Notes: a model not told the origin generated them from the letters alone. A DNA stretch of 64,000 bases from Psychromonas algarum (GCF_004376845.1 NZ_SNUW01000003.1:248001-312000), one strand, 5' to 3'. Shown: positions 35,888 through 45,636, counted from the first letter of the stretch. A program made the numbers and translations.

Positions 35888-37354
35888 TTAACTATTTGAT
35901 CTTGATAATTTTATTAAAAATGGATTGCTTGGAAAAATCTTCATACCTATATTAATTAATTTATTGAAATCTATTAATATTAATAAAACTAAATACAGCA
36001 CAAAAAATACAACTCCGGAGAAAACTAAACCTATAAATACATTATTAAAACTTAATAAATGAGTTTCTATAAAAGTAAAAAGAATACCTGTAGTAATACA
36101 ACAACAGACAGGCCTCAAAAAGCTACTAACGTAATATTGTAAGCTTAATGACAATATTTGACAGGATTTCCACATTGAGATTAATGTATATAAAAATTTA
36201 GCAAAAATAAGTGAAATAAGTAAAGCATTTAAATCATAAAAAGCAGTCATTGCAGTAAGCGGAATAATAATAATTGATAATTTAAGCTGTAGTTGAAACC
36301 ACCATTTAGCATGCTCATGTAAAATTATAATATTTTTTTGACAAACCCCTAAAAGTATAAAGGCAAACATAATACAAAAGGCTTGAAATATTATACTAGA
36401 AGCAAGCCATTTATCCGTGAATAAAAAAATAAATATTTCATCTGATTTAATAAAAAATAAAGTAAGAAATGGATATAAGCAAGCAACCGATAAATAAATA
36501 GTACATAAATAAGTAGATTTTAATTCATCCATTTTGTTTTGTTTTTTAGCCAATTCTGGAAAACTTACCTCATTTACAGTTCCTATTAATATATCGCCAA
36601 TAAGCCTATTTAAGCGTTGTGCGACGTTATAAAACCCAAGCTCTCTCGTTCCTAAACCCAAGCCAACAATAATTGAATCATAATGATCTAATGCTGTTGT
36701 TAAACTATCTGTAAAAGTAGTGTAAACAGCAAAAGGGTTCATCTTTTTAACAGTGTTGGTACAAAACGAAAAAAAGACATAACGTCTAGTAGGTATTAAA
36801 ACAGCAATAAAATTTGAAATGGAAAGTAAAACCTGAGCCCAAATCAAAGCCCAAACACCATAATCGAACATGATCAGTATGATGATGAATGTAGAAGAGA
36901 TAATTGAGGAAATAATTGTTCGTAATGCGATTAAAGAGTATTTTTGTTGCTGAAGTAAAATAATATTTAATGTGTGAAATAAACCATCAAAAATTAATTT
37001 TATTGTCAAAATAGTTAACGCAAGATTAAATACTTCATTCTGAAACCCAAATAAAGATAACTGTGCAAACACCACAAGAATACCAGCCAAAAAAATAGAA
37101 ACAAAAAAGTTAAGCCAAAAAACACTACTAATTTCTAATTTGTCTGTACATTGATATTTTACAAGTGCGCTTCTCCAACCACTTGGCATAAGGCTTGCTA
37201 AAATATATATAATAGATAAAGCAAGTGCAACTAAGCCAAAATCCTCTGGAGATAAAATCCTCACAGTATAAGCAAAAACTAAAAAATTAATTAACGGTGG
37301 GAATAATTTGCTAAAAAATAGCCATATAATTCCCTTTTTTGAAGTATTTTTCAT
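35888..37354 (-). CDS. Polysaccharide flippase (Wzx/WzxC-like)
   Basis: The 488-residue protein has 12-14 membrane helices and the MOP-superfamily start (K-K-G-I-I-W-L-F-F-S-K-L, then Y-T-V-R-I-L-S-P-E-D-F-G near 28-39). Flippases of this type move lipid-linked repeat units to the outer face of the inner membrane for polymerisation. The L-S-P-E-D-F-G-L-V-A motif is typical of the WzxC/ExoT branch. It is the only flippase in the cluster, so the pathway looks Wzx/Wzy dependent. Confidence 0.9.
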   Translation of the reverse strand: MKNTSKKGIIWLFFSKLFPPLINFLVFAYTVRILSPEDFGLVALALSIIYILASLMPSGWRSALVKYQCTDKLEISSVFWLNFFVSIFLAGILVVFAQLSLFGFQNEVFNLALTILTIKLIFDGLFHTLNIILLQQQKYSLIALRTIISSIISSTFIIILIMFDYGVWALIWAQVLLSISNFIAVLIPTRRYVFFSFCTNTVKKMNPFAVYTTFTDSLTTALDHYDSIIVGLGLGTRELGFYNVAQRLNRLIGDILIGTVNEVSFPELAKKQNKMDELKSTYLCTIYLSVACLYPFLTLFFIKSDEIFIFLFTDKWLASSIIFQAFCIMFAFILLGVCQKNIIILHEHAKWWFQLQLKLSIIIIPLTAMTAFYDLNALLISLIFAKFLYTLISMWKSCQILSLSLQYYVSSFLRPVCCCITTGILFTFIETHLLSFNNVFIGLVFSGVVFFVLYLVLLILIDFNKLINIGMKIFPSNPFLIKLSRSNS

Positions 37355-37438
37355 CAGTGTCTACTGTTTTGTTAGTGAATTTTAATAGCTTTAATTTTTA
37401 ACAACATAGATAATTCTAAATATAATTAAAGTACATTC

Positions 37439-38257
37439 CTATTCCATTTTTTGATAAACTCTAACATAGTCAATTACAAATTTTTGAGGGAATATTTTGT
37501 TATCAATCCCTTTCTTCCCTCCCCAACCACCACCAATAGCAAGATTGATTATCAAATACATAGGAGTATCAAACGGCCATGCTTCATAAGCATCACTTTC
37601 TTTTAAATAACTAAATTTCAGTGCACCATCAAACCAAAAATCAATACGCTCAGGCTTGACTTCAACTGCGTAGGTATGGAATTTATTTAGTAAATTTCTC
37701 ACAAGCAAGGAGTGGTTAACTCCATTTTTTAAAGTATGATTTTTATTTTTGGTATGAACGGCAAAATGAATATGTTTTTCATCGAAACCAACATACTCCA
37801 TAAGATCGATTTCTCCTTTAGCAGGCCAACCTTTCTTATATGGGTCCAAGCCAAGTAACCAAATAGCAGGCCATACTCCTACACCTTGAGGTAACTTAGC
37901 TCTAACTTCAATGCGAGGATAACGCCAACTAATTATTCCCTTTGTAGTTAAGCTTGAAGATGTATATTCAGGTTGAGTAAAACTATCAAAAAAAAATGCA
38001 TACCAAGATGATTCTCTTTTGTGAGCTTCAATAATTAAAAATCCCCCTTCGACTCTTGAGTTTTTTTTATCAGCGGATGTATAAAACTGCTTTTCACTAT
38101 TACGCAAATAGCCAACTTCATAATTCCACTTTTTTCTATCTGGTGTACTTGATGCAGTAAATTCATCACTCCAAACTAACGCCCACTCTTCAGCCATTAG
38201 AAATTCACTTTTAAATGACAACAAAAACAAGAACACAATTAATTGACATTTATGCAT
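37439..38257 (-). CDS. Glycoside hydrolase family 16 glycanase (ExoK-like)
   Basis: A signal peptide (about 1-22, cut after L-M-A) is followed by a GH16 domain. The catalytic motif G-E-I-D-L-M-E-Y at about 150-157 carries the nucleophile and acid/base glutamates spaced four apart. W-S-D-E-F near 29 and W-P-A-I-W-L-L-G near 130 are other family marks. The enzyme is secreted and complete at 272 residues. In succinoglycan loci a GH16 enzyme (ExoK) trims the polymer; here it may do the same, or release cells from the matrix. It overlaps the upstream glycosyltransferase by 8 bp, so it is part of the biosynthetic operon. Confidence 0.92.
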   Translation of the reverse strand: MHKCQLIVFLFLLSFKSEFLMAEEWALVWSDEFTASSTPDRKKWNYEVGYLRNSEKQFYTSADKKNSRVEGGFLIIEAHKRESSWYAFFFDSFTQPEYTSSSLTTKGIISWRYPRIEVRAKLPQGVGVWPAIWLLGLDPYKKGWPAKGEIDLMEYVGFDEKHIHFAVHTKNKNHTLKNGVNHSLLVRNLLNKFHTYAVEVKPERIDFWFDGALKFSYLKESDAYEAWPFDTPMYLIINLAIGGGWGGKKGIDNKIFPQKFVIDYVRVYQKME

Positions 38258-39173
38258 AAGACTTCACCCTTCCCCTTGTAAAAATACCATAAAAGAAGCC
38301 AAGCCCATGTGAAATGTCACATAAAGAATCTAATATTGAATATTTTGAGCTAATAAGAAATGGTATAAAGGAGAGGAAACCTTTTAATAAATATGCACTT
38401 CCTTTGAATAGGCAAATTAAATAGGTTTTATGACGGTTTTTATTACAACTTTCAATTTTAAAGCCAGTAGCCCCCATTCTAAATGTTCGATTTAAAGCCC
38501 ATTTAAGATTTAATCTTTCTCTAACAATATGTTCTTTAACAACCGCATTTGAGCGCCATTTAATTTTACCTCCAAGCTTAGAAACTCTTAAAAAAAGCTC
38601 TTTATCTTCACCACCATGAATAAGTGTTTCATTAAAGCGTAAATTTAAACGTTTTAAAGTATCAATAGAGATCAACACATTATTAGTTGCCGCCCATTGT
38701 ATATCTGCATTGTGATTAATGACTCGTTCACGGTAAACTTTGGCTAACTTAAAAAACGAGGGAATATCTTCTGGAAATAATGCACATTGAGGTCCTGAAA
38801 CAACATCAAAGCTATCAATATCGATAGTTAATTCATGAATCCAGTTATTAACAGCAAAAGCATCATCGTCTATAAACGCAAGATGACTATAACCATTGAT
38901 TTGCGCAAATGATAATGCACAATTACGTGCAAAAGGAATTCCAGGCTTAACTTCTAAACAGTGAAAAATATTAATATTAGAATGTTCTTTATAAGGCTCT
39001 ATAATTTGCGTAATAGATGATAAAGCTTTTTGATTATTTTCAACAACCAAAATATCCATATCAATAAATGAAGGTATATTTTGCCTAAAAAGACTTTCAA
39101 TGCATATTTTAAAAGTCTTATTTCTGACCCCTGTTGTCAGTATAGCAACCACTATTTTCAATATCATCTCCAA
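38250..39173 (-). CDS. Glycosyltransferase family 2
   Basis: A GT-A fold enzyme of 307 residues with the nucleotide-sugar site: V-A-I-L-T-T-G-V-R near residue 9, I-L-V-V-E-N-N near 42 and the metal-binding F-I-D-D-D-A near 99, followed by H-G-G-E-D-K-E-L-F near 186 (the catalytic base region). The C-terminal end has a hydrophobic, probably membrane-associated segment. It adds one sugar of the EPS repeat unit; donor and linkage cannot be read from the sequence. It resembles the gene at 40184-41080 in layout, so the two may be distant paralogues. Confidence 0.85.
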   Translation of the reverse strand: MEMILKIVVAILTTGVRNKTFKICIESLFRQNIPSFIDMDILVVENNQKALSSITQIIEPYKEHSNINIFHCLEVKPGIPFARNCALSFAQINGYSHLAFIDDDAFAVNNWIHELTIDIDSFDVVSGPQCALFPEDIPSFFKLAKVYRERVINHNADIQWAATNNVLISIDTLKRLNLRFNETLIHGGEDKELFLRVSKLGGKIKWRSNAVVKEHIVRERLNLKWALNRTFRMGATGFKIESCNKNRHKTYLICLFKGSAYLLKGFLSFIPFLISSKYSILDSLCDISHGLGFFYGIFTRGRVKSYA

Positions 39174-39200
39174 TCTATTAAGTTTATATTTATAAATAAA

Positions 39201-40130
39201 TTAATACCCAAATAACCGTTTACGAATCGGAAACCACAATAGCGCTACAGAACTAGGGCTTAATAAAGCAATTTTTAACGCTGGAAAAAGCTTTTTTTTC
39301 TTTAATCTTTCTACTAAATAAAGGAAATTTTTCCCTCGTAATAGATTTTTTGTCCTAAGTTGCTGTGCAGTTTTTTCCTCTTTGGTTAATGTGTGTTTTT
39401 TTAAAAATTTTTCATCTGAAGATAATAAACGTTCAAAATGAGAAATAGTCATTATTTCAGATATGGAGCCTGATCTGATCGTATATACATAAGCACAAAC
39501 ATCTACAACAATTGCCTTCGCTCCTTGCGCAAGACAACATGCAAGGAAATAATAATCTTCACCAATTTTAATTTCTGGCCAATACTTAATATTATGATAA
39601 AAAATAAAACTACGACGAAAAATGGGTTTTATATACCCTGTCGACTTTTGCTTTGTATAAATCATATTTGACTGAATTAAAAATTGTAATGTAAATACCC
39701 CTACAGGTAATTCATTCCTATGAAAGTAAGGTATCAGGGTATGTTCCCCCTCTATTTGTCCATAAAAATTATCTATCAAGACATCTACATTATCTTTACT
39801 AGCAGCTAACATTTGACTTAACCTAAAAGGCTGATAGGTATCATCTGAGTCTAAAACAGCAATCCACTCTCCTTGTGCCGCATTAAAACCGATATTTCTA
39901 GCGGCTCCAGGGCCTCCATTATATTCAGAACAAATTAATCGAACTCTTAAATCACTATAACTTTTGACTACCACACAAGTATCATCCGTTGAACAATCAT
40001 CTACTACAATAACCTCCACATTAACTCCTACTTGCTGTAACGCAGAATCGATAGCTTTTTTGATAAAAGATGCTGAATTCCATGCTGCAATAATGATAGA
40101 GACATCGATATGATTATGATTATTTTGCAT
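39201..40130 (-). CDS. Glycosyltransferase family 2 (ExoO-like)
   Basis: The 309-residue product has the GT2 pattern V-S-I-I-I-A-A-W-N-S-A near 10-20, V-I-V-V-D-D-C-S-T-D-D-T near 39-50, A-R-N-I-G near 77 and V-L-D-S-D-D near 92 (the DXD metal site). It resembles ExoO-type enzymes of the succinoglycan pathway in size and spacing. It is 27 bp upstream of the next transferase and 53 bp after the previous one, within the same transcription unit. The sugar added is unknown. Confidence 0.86.
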   Translation of the reverse strand: MQNNHNHIDVSIIIAAWNSASFIKKAIDSALQQVGVNVEVIVVDDCSTDDTCVVVKSYSDLRVRLICSEYNGGPGAARNIGFNAAQGEWIAVLDSDDTYQPFRLSQMLAASKDNVDVLIDNFYGQIEGEHTLIPYFHRNELPVGVFTLQFLIQSNMIYTKQKSTGYIKPIFRRSFIFYHNIKYWPEIKIGEDYYFLACCLAQGAKAIVVDVCAYVYTIRSGSISEIMTISHFERLLSSDEKFLKKHTLTKEEKTAQQLRTKNLLRGKNFLYLVERLKKKKLFPALKIALLSPSSVALLWFPIRKRLFGY

Positions 40131-40183
40131 TTGAACCTCTTAAATAACTCTTACTCACGATATTAAAAGATATAACATTCAAA

Positions 40184-41080
40184 CTAGTATTGAAGAATTT
40201 CATGTTTACCTAAAAGTTTAGATATAACTCCAATATGTAATACTCCCCGTAAGAACCATGAATAAGATATTGTTTTATTAAATACCGAGATAGCACTCAT
40301 AAATAAACAAAATGAAACTTTACTCAAACTACTTAATATTGATAATACAAACGATATAGTAGATTTATTAGAGTTTAATATTTTAGCTCCTGAAGTTTGG
40401 CCATATCTAAATTTTCTTTTAATTAACCATTTGAAATTATTACGTTGCTCTGGCACAGGTTCAAATACAACCGCTTTTTCTGCAAATTCTAATTTTGCAC
40501 CTCGTTGAAATGCAGCTGAAAAATAAGCACTATCTTCACCTCCACTTCTGCCTAATGTTAAATCAAATTTTTTATCTTTAAAAAACTCAGAATCCAACCG
40601 TATTAACGTATTTCCTGTATACCCAGTTTCGACATTTCCATTAATAAACACAGGTTTATGCGAGTGAAAATCTCCTTTTTTTATCCAATCAGGAGTATTA
40701 GAAGGATATTTTGCTATAACGGGGCCAAATACAGCATCTGCACTTGTGACTTTAGCCCTCATTATCATTTCTGAAACCCATGTATTGCTTACAATTTGAT
40801 CATCGTCAATAGTAAGAAACCAATTACTTGTACTATTTTCTAGACAAGCATTCCTAGCAATAGAAATATTTTTTTGGGGGGCATGTATATATATTAATTT
40901 TAACTCTAACTCTCTACTTAATTTTTCTATATAGTCTCGAGCTACATCAGTTTTATCATTATCTGAAACTACTATTTCAATGCTGAAATTTTCAACTAAC
41001 TCTTGTTCAGCAATAGAAATTAATGTTTTTTTAATTTCCGGCCTTTTATATGTACAAATGGCAATGCAAACATTCATCAT
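40184..41080 (-). CDS. Glycosyltransferase family 2 (ExoM-like)
   Basis: The start N-V-C-I-A-I-C-T-Y-K-R-P is typical of ExoM-type transferases, which add a glucose in succinoglycan. V-S-D-N-D near residue 38, A-R-N-A-C near 76, T-I-D-D-D-Q near 91 and G-R-S-G-G-E-D-S near 178 complete the GT2 core. The 298-residue length fits. It overlaps the upstream ExoA-like gene by 4 bp (ATGA). The specific sugar is an inference from family resemblance only. Confidence 0.86.
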   Translation of the reverse strand: MMNVCIAICTYKRPEIKKTLISIAEQELVENFSIEIVVSDNDKTDVARDYIEKLSRELELKLIYIHAPQKNISIARNACLENSTSNWFLTIDDDQIVSNTWVSEMIMRAKVTSADAVFGPVIAKYPSNTPDWIKKGDFHSHKPVFINGNVETGYTGNTLIRLDSEFFKDKKFDLTLGRSGGEDSAYFSAAFQRGAKLEFAEKAVVFEPVPEQRNNFKWLIKRKFRYGQTSGAKILNSNKSTISFVLSILSSLSKVSFCLFMSAISVFNKTISYSWFLRGVLHIGVISKLLGKHEILQY

Positions 41081-42063
41081 TTCAGCTTCCCTACTAAAAG
41101 ATGAAAACTATTAGATAATAATTTTTTACAAAAACCGATAGACCAGCCCATATGCATCGTAGCTATAATTCCCCCAGATAAGACCAATATTAAATTTTTA
41201 TTTTTCAAAGCTAATAAAACGCCATAGCCTAAGCATAAAATTAGCCAGCTAATAAATGGTAATACAGTCAATATGTTCAACGGGTTTAACAATGCCATTA
41301 GAAAACAAGGAAATACAGACAATGGAATTAGTTGCCTAAGTTTGGGGATTTGTTTATGTTTCAAAGCATTGCTTGCTCGTCCTAAACCATAACGGTAATA
41401 TTGAATAGCTAGCTTTGTGATTGAATTTCTTGGATAATATTTCATATTAGTTTCTGCAGTTAGCCAAATTTTATAGCCCGCTTGTACTAGTCTGAAATCC
41501 AATTCAGCATCTTCATTCGCAATAAAACTTTCATCATAACCACCTACATCTAAGAAAGCGCTTACTCTCATTAACGCGTGATGTCCATGTTCAACCCATT
41601 TACCATTATGATTAACATTACGATGCGCAGAACCTCCATTACCTAATTTAGAGTTTTGTGCTATTGCAACCATACTTTGAAAAGAAGAACTTCCAACTGT
41701 ATCCATTGTTACAACCACAGAGTCTGATTTTTCTTTATTTACTTCGTTAATTAATGTCATAACAAAATCATCTGGATAATCTCCATGAGCATCAAGACGA
41801 ATAAAAAATTCTGAATTTAAAGCGAAAGTCTGAACAGCAAGATTTATTGCCGCACTTTGAATTTTCTTAGGGTTTTTTAATAATTTTACCTGTGGATTTT
41901 CATTTGCGACTTTCATAACTGCCGCTTGAGTTCCATCAGAACTTCCCCCATCAACAACTATAATTGGAATATCAATTAGCTCTGACAAATTATTAAGCAA
42001 TAATTCAATATGCATAATTTCATTCAAACAGGGTATTATGATAATGTTTTTTAATTCACTCAT
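41077..42063 (-). CDS. Glycosyltransferase family 2 (ExoA-like)
   Basis: The GT2 domain shows I-I-I-P-C-L-N-E near 8-15, V-V-D-G-G-S-S-D-G-T near 36-45 and R-L-D-A-H-G-D-Y near 90 (metal site), then I-A-N-E-D-A-E-L-D-F-R near 180-190. Three C-terminal membrane helices (about 250-315) match ExoA of succinoglycan synthesis, which adds a beta-1,3-glucose. Four-base overlaps with both neighbours show tight coupling. The 328-residue length is normal for the type. Confidence 0.87.
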   Translation of the reverse strand: MSELKNIIIIPCLNEIMHIELLLNNLSELIDIPIIVVDGGSSDGTQAAVMKVANENPQVKLLKNPKKIQSAAINLAVQTFALNSEFFIRLDAHGDYPDDFVMTLINEVNKEKSDSVVVTMDTVGSSSFQSMVAIAQNSKLGNGGSAHRNVNHNGKWVEHGHHALMRVSAFLDVGGYDESFIANEDAELDFRLVQAGYKIWLTAETNMKYYPRNSITKLAIQYYRYGLGRASNALKHKQIPKLRQLIPLSVFPCFLMALLNPLNILTVLPFISWLILCLGYGVLLALKNKNLILVLSGGIIATMHMGWSIGFCKKLLSNSFHLLVGKLK

Positions 42064-43028
42064 TTAAAGGTCCCTGATGTATTATTTGACCAACGTTGTA
42101 AAGCAGATTTTAATCCTTGATCAAATATTTTACCTTTAGACACTAACCACCCAGGATATACATCCGTTGATTGCACTAATTTCATTACTCTATCGGGGTG
42201 AATTCCGATATTGAAGGCATTAAACATTCTTAAAAACTTTGCTATTCCTGTGACTATAACTCTTGGTACTAAAAATGTTTTTACATTCTTAAAATGATTT
42301 TCTTTAAAAATAGAGATTATATTTTCTAATGTATAACCATGGTGATATGCACCATTAAATATTATTAGCTTCTCTTTTTGCTGTTTTGCAAATTCAATGG
42401 CATCTAGTAAATCTTCCACATAAATACAAGCTTTGATAGTGTCTTTCCGGCCAGGATAGATAAAGAAACCTTTATTAAGTAATGTAGCTAAACGAGTAAA
42501 ATTACCACCTTCACGAGCACCAAAAACAACAGCTGGACGTACAATAACTAAATTTGAATCACTTACTCTTTTCATCCAATCTTTATGGATATTTTCAGCC
42601 AACATTTTTGAGTACCCATAAGATGAAATAGGTTTTAAAGCTGATTCTTCCTTTTTTTGTTCTTCCCCTGGTCCATATACTGAAATAGAACTTGTAAATA
42701 CTATCTCTTTGATATTAGCTTTTTCCGCATATTTGCAAACTTCTAAAGCCCCAGAAATATTCGTATCATAATATTCATGGTGTTCATGCCCAGGTGTTGT
42801 ATGAATTGCTGCAAAATTATAAATTTGAGTAATACTCGGGTAAATTTCAAGATCACCTAGATCTCGTACATCTTTTAATAAATACACAACACCCGGCTCT
42901 TTAACAACAGGTTCTTTAATATCTAAAGAGACTATATTTTTACAACCAGACTGTATCAAATAACTTATCAAATGAGAGCCAATAAAGCCTGAGCCTCCAA
43001 AAACAATAACACCTTCATTAATATTCAT
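42060..43028 (-). CDS. NAD-dependent sugar epimerase/dehydratase
   Basis: An extended short-chain dehydrogenase of 322 residues: the Rossmann motif G-G-S-G-F-I-G-S-H near 11-19 binds NAD, and the catalytic S-S and Y-x-x-x-K are present as F-T-S-S-I-S-V-Y near 111 and Y-G-Y-S-K near 136. Such enzymes make or change nucleotide sugars, for example UDP-glucose 4-epimerase type reactions; the exact substrate is unclear. It overlaps the upstream gene by 11 bp and the downstream one by 4 bp, so it is embedded in the EPS operon. Confidence 0.87.
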   Translation of the reverse strand: MNINEGVIVFGGSGFIGSHLISYLIQSGCKNIVSLDIKEPVVKEPGVVYLLKDVRDLGDLEIYPSITQIYNFAAIHTTPGHEHHEYYDTNISGALEVCKYAEKANIKEIVFTSSISVYGPGEEQKKEESALKPISSYGYSKMLAENIHKDWMKRVSDSNLVIVRPAVVFGAREGGNFTRLATLLNKGFFIYPGRKDTIKACIYVEDLLDAIEFAKQQKEKLIIFNGAYHHGYTLENIISIFKENHFKNVKTFLVPRVIVTGIAKFLRMFNAFNIGIHPDRVMKLVQSTDVYPGWLVSKGKIFDQGLKSALQRWSNNTSGTFK

Positions 43029-44226
43029 TATTAATACCTTCTTTTAAATAACCCCATGCCATACAGAGAAAAAGATGAGTAAGTGAAAACTGCTCCATCC
43101 AAATAGCTTCTAGAAATGTTTGTAAAAATAAATAGGTAAAAATTAATATTGCAAAAAAATAGCTACTTCCTATTTCTATACTTGGTAATGAAAATATTTT
43201 TCTAAAAAATAAAATAATTAATAACATGAACAGGCTCAAGCCAATAAAACCTAGTTCAACAGTTATATCTATATACATATTATGGAAATTAAAACCTGCA
43301 CCTGAAGAAACATGAGCAAACTCCCATATATCTTCAGCGACATCATTTCCAACATAAAACACACTTTGGGAACCTACTCCGAAAAGAGGATTCTCTTCAA
43401 TAAGTTCAAGTCCTCGTTCCCAAATATAAGTTCGCCCCGTTAATGTAGGATCCTTTCCTAAGCTATAAAATAAGTTATCAAAAGTACCTGAAAATACACC
43501 TCTTGCTAAAGATAAAAAAGTTAATATAGAAGTTACAGTTATTACCCAGTTCAGTTGTTGACGAATTACAAGAGGAATACGAATATTTTGATAATAAACA
43601 ATCAAAAAAGTCATTAAAATACTTAATACAACAACCCCTAACGATCCAATAGACTTTGCTTTAATTAAAACTAAAGCTGAAATAAAAAATAATCCTCCGC
43701 CTAACAGTCTACTAATCAAATTAGAATGCTTATCTAATGTTAAAGTTAAAGCAACCGCAATACTTAGTGCTGTATTAATGGCTAAATGATTTTTACTATG
43801 AAATATTCCAATTAAACTATATTCCCCAGTAAGGCCATTTAATGCAACTCGCTCTGAAAATAAACTCATTGACATAGCTAATAGCATTGCAATGGCAACA
43901 GATCTTAATAAAATTGTAATATTTAATCGACTCGCAATAACAACCGCAAATATTGTAGTAAGGATTAACTGGACACTTCCTCTAATAACAGCAACTGGAA
44001 TCTCTGACCAGAAAGCAGAAAATAGCCCCCATATAGGAATTAAAAATAAGATCCAATTTTTTTTACAAATATCAATAGTATAAGAAATATTAGTAATCGA
44101 AAAAATAGTCCCAGAAATGAGGAAAATCAAAATAGCTAACGCACCAAACATTGAATTATAAATAAGAGCAACGATTGCAATAAAAGCCCAAATTGAAGCA
44201 TTTAAATGGTTTTTATTAATTAACAT
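43018..44226 (-). CDS. O-antigen ligase family protein (ExoQ/Wzy-like), second of pair
   Basis: The 402-residue protein has about ten membrane helices and the family periplasmic loop with G-R-T-Y-I-W-E-R-G-L-E near 262-272, then H-N-M-Y-I-D near 307 (the conserved His). G-I-F-H-S-K-N-H-L-A near 140 resembles ExoQ. Members either polymerise repeat units (Wzy) or ligate glycans. The upstream gene encodes another member, so one may be the polymerase and the other may have a different role. The two genes overlap by 7 bp. Confidence 0.83.
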   Translation of the reverse strand: MLINKNHLNASIWAFIAIVALIYNSMFGALAILIFLISGTIFSITNISYTIDICKKNWILFLIPIWGLFSAFWSEIPVAVIRGSVQLILTTIFAVVIASRLNITILLRSVAIAMLLAMSMSLFSERVALNGLTGEYSLIGIFHSKNHLAINTALSIAVALTLTLDKHSNLISRLLGGGLFFISALVLIKAKSIGSLGVVVLSILMTFLIVYYQNIRIPLVIRQQLNWVITVTSILTFLSLARGVFSGTFDNLFYSLGKDPTLTGRTYIWERGLELIEENPLFGVGSQSVFYVGNDVAEDIWEFAHVSSGAGFNFHNMYIDITVELGFIGLSLFMLLIILFFRKIFSLPSIEIGSSYFFAILIFTYLFLQTFLEAIWMEQFSLTHLFLCMAWGYLKEGINNEY

Positions 44227-45533
44227 TTAAGCCCCTTTGATGTTTTTTCAATCAGAAAGGTCAAGCTCAAAATACATATAAACAATAATGATATTGCATA
44301 GTCTTGTAATACAAAGTCAACACTACAATGCATGATCATACCAATACATGCCATTAACACTCCAAATGACAGGCCTTGTTTAAATTTACTTCGACTATTA
44401 CGTAATATAGTTAAGCTATGCCACATAACATAAACCACTAAAGCAAATAGTAATAAGCTTAGTATTAAGCCTAATTCCCCTAAAAACTGAAAATATTCAT
44501 TATGCGCATGATCATAAAAGCCACTATAAGGAGCACTTTGATAAGTTGGAAATGTTGAATAAAAACTTCCAGCCCCACTACCTTTAAGCCAGTAAGTTTG
44601 CACATAAGGAATTGAGTCCATTACTACATCATCACGAATTTCAGCTTGAAATGATGTTGCTTCTAATCTCTCTTTTACTTTTTCAATTCCAAAGTAAGCT
44701 CCAACAACAAGAATATCAATGATGACTAAGCTTAAAATTAACCACTTAAAAGTATTAGGTGGATGTTTCATGAATACTAAGGCTAAAAAGCTAGTAAATA
44801 GTAGTGAGATAAAAAAAGCAGAATTTCCCATTCTAGAACGGGTCATAATTAAAGCAATAACCATGATAATAATACTAATACGGATCAACCATTTAGGACT
44901 TAGCAACGTATCAATAACCACGGTCAATTTTTCACGTTGAGAAATTGAATTGATTCCTTTTAAAGAACCAACCAAATAACCGATTACAATAGATAAACAA
45001 AGCACTAAATAATTAGCTAGGTGATTTTTATAAACAAATGATCCTGTTGCCCGGTCACTAATAGTAAAGCCAAGTAAACTATGTTCCCAACCTGAGTATT
45101 GTAAAAATATGGCATAAAGTGCTTGTGTTAGCCCAGAAAGAATAATAATTAAACAAAGTTGTTTTACCCTTTCAGTTCGTTCTACTAATAACGTTAAATT
45201 AATAATAAACAAACAATAAGTAATACCTTTGATTAGTGCTATTTCAGTTTGGCTTGGATCAAGGGAGTTTAAAAAACTTAAATTTGGATATAGGCTTCCA
45301 ATCCATTGCATAAAGATCCAAATTTGAACTAAGACAATAAAACCTAAAATAATTTTCACTTGTTTTAGTCGTTCAAATATTTGATTAAACCGATAACAAA
45401 AACAAATAAGTAAAGTGTTAATGCAGATGAGTAACTCAATTAAGCCCCATGCCCATGGTCGATTAGCCCCTAGAGGGATGGGGGAAAACCAAATAATAAA
45501 ACAAAGTAGATAAAAGGCATATTTACTGCTCAT
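44220..45533 (-). CDS. O-antigen ligase family protein (Wzy-like), first of pair
   Basis: A 437-residue polytopic membrane protein with about 11 helices. The family features are G-S-F-V-Y-K-N-H-L-A-N near 165-175, the large periplasmic loop with G-S-G-A-G-S-F near 320 and H-A-H-N-E-Y-F-Q-F near 341-349. H-x-H-N-E-Y is the ligase/polymerase signature. It is 103 bp downstream of the small hypothetical gene and is probably the EPS polymerase, or shares that task with the next gene. Which of the two polymerises cannot be told from sequence. Confidence 0.85.
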   Translation of the reverse strand: MSSKYAFYLLCFIIWFSPIPLGANRPWAWGLIELLICINTLLICFCYRFNQIFERLKQVKIILGFIVLVQIWIFMQWIGSLYPNLSFLNSLDPSQTEIALIKGITYCLFIINLTLLVERTERVKQLCLIIILSGLTQALYAIFLQYSGWEHSLLGFTISDRATGSFVYKNHLANYLVLCLSIVIGYLVGSLKGINSISQREKLTVVIDTLLSPKWLIRISIIIMVIALIMTRSRMGNSAFFISLLFTSFLALVFMKHPPNTFKWLILSLVIIDILVVGAYFGIEKVKERLEATSFQAEIRDDVVMDSIPYVQTYWLKGSGAGSFYSTFPTYQSAPYSGFYDHAHNEYFQFLGELGLILSLLLFALVVYVMWHSLTILRNSRSKFKQGLSFGVLMACIGMIMHCSVDFVLQDYAISLLFICILSLTFLIEKTSKGLKC

Positions 45534-45636
45534 ATTTTAGCTTCCTTGCTATTTATCATATAGTTTTATATTAAACGCTCGTCCACACAGACCAACATCG
45601 ACCTAATAAAGTATTTTTTAAATTCAGTTTTTAAAG

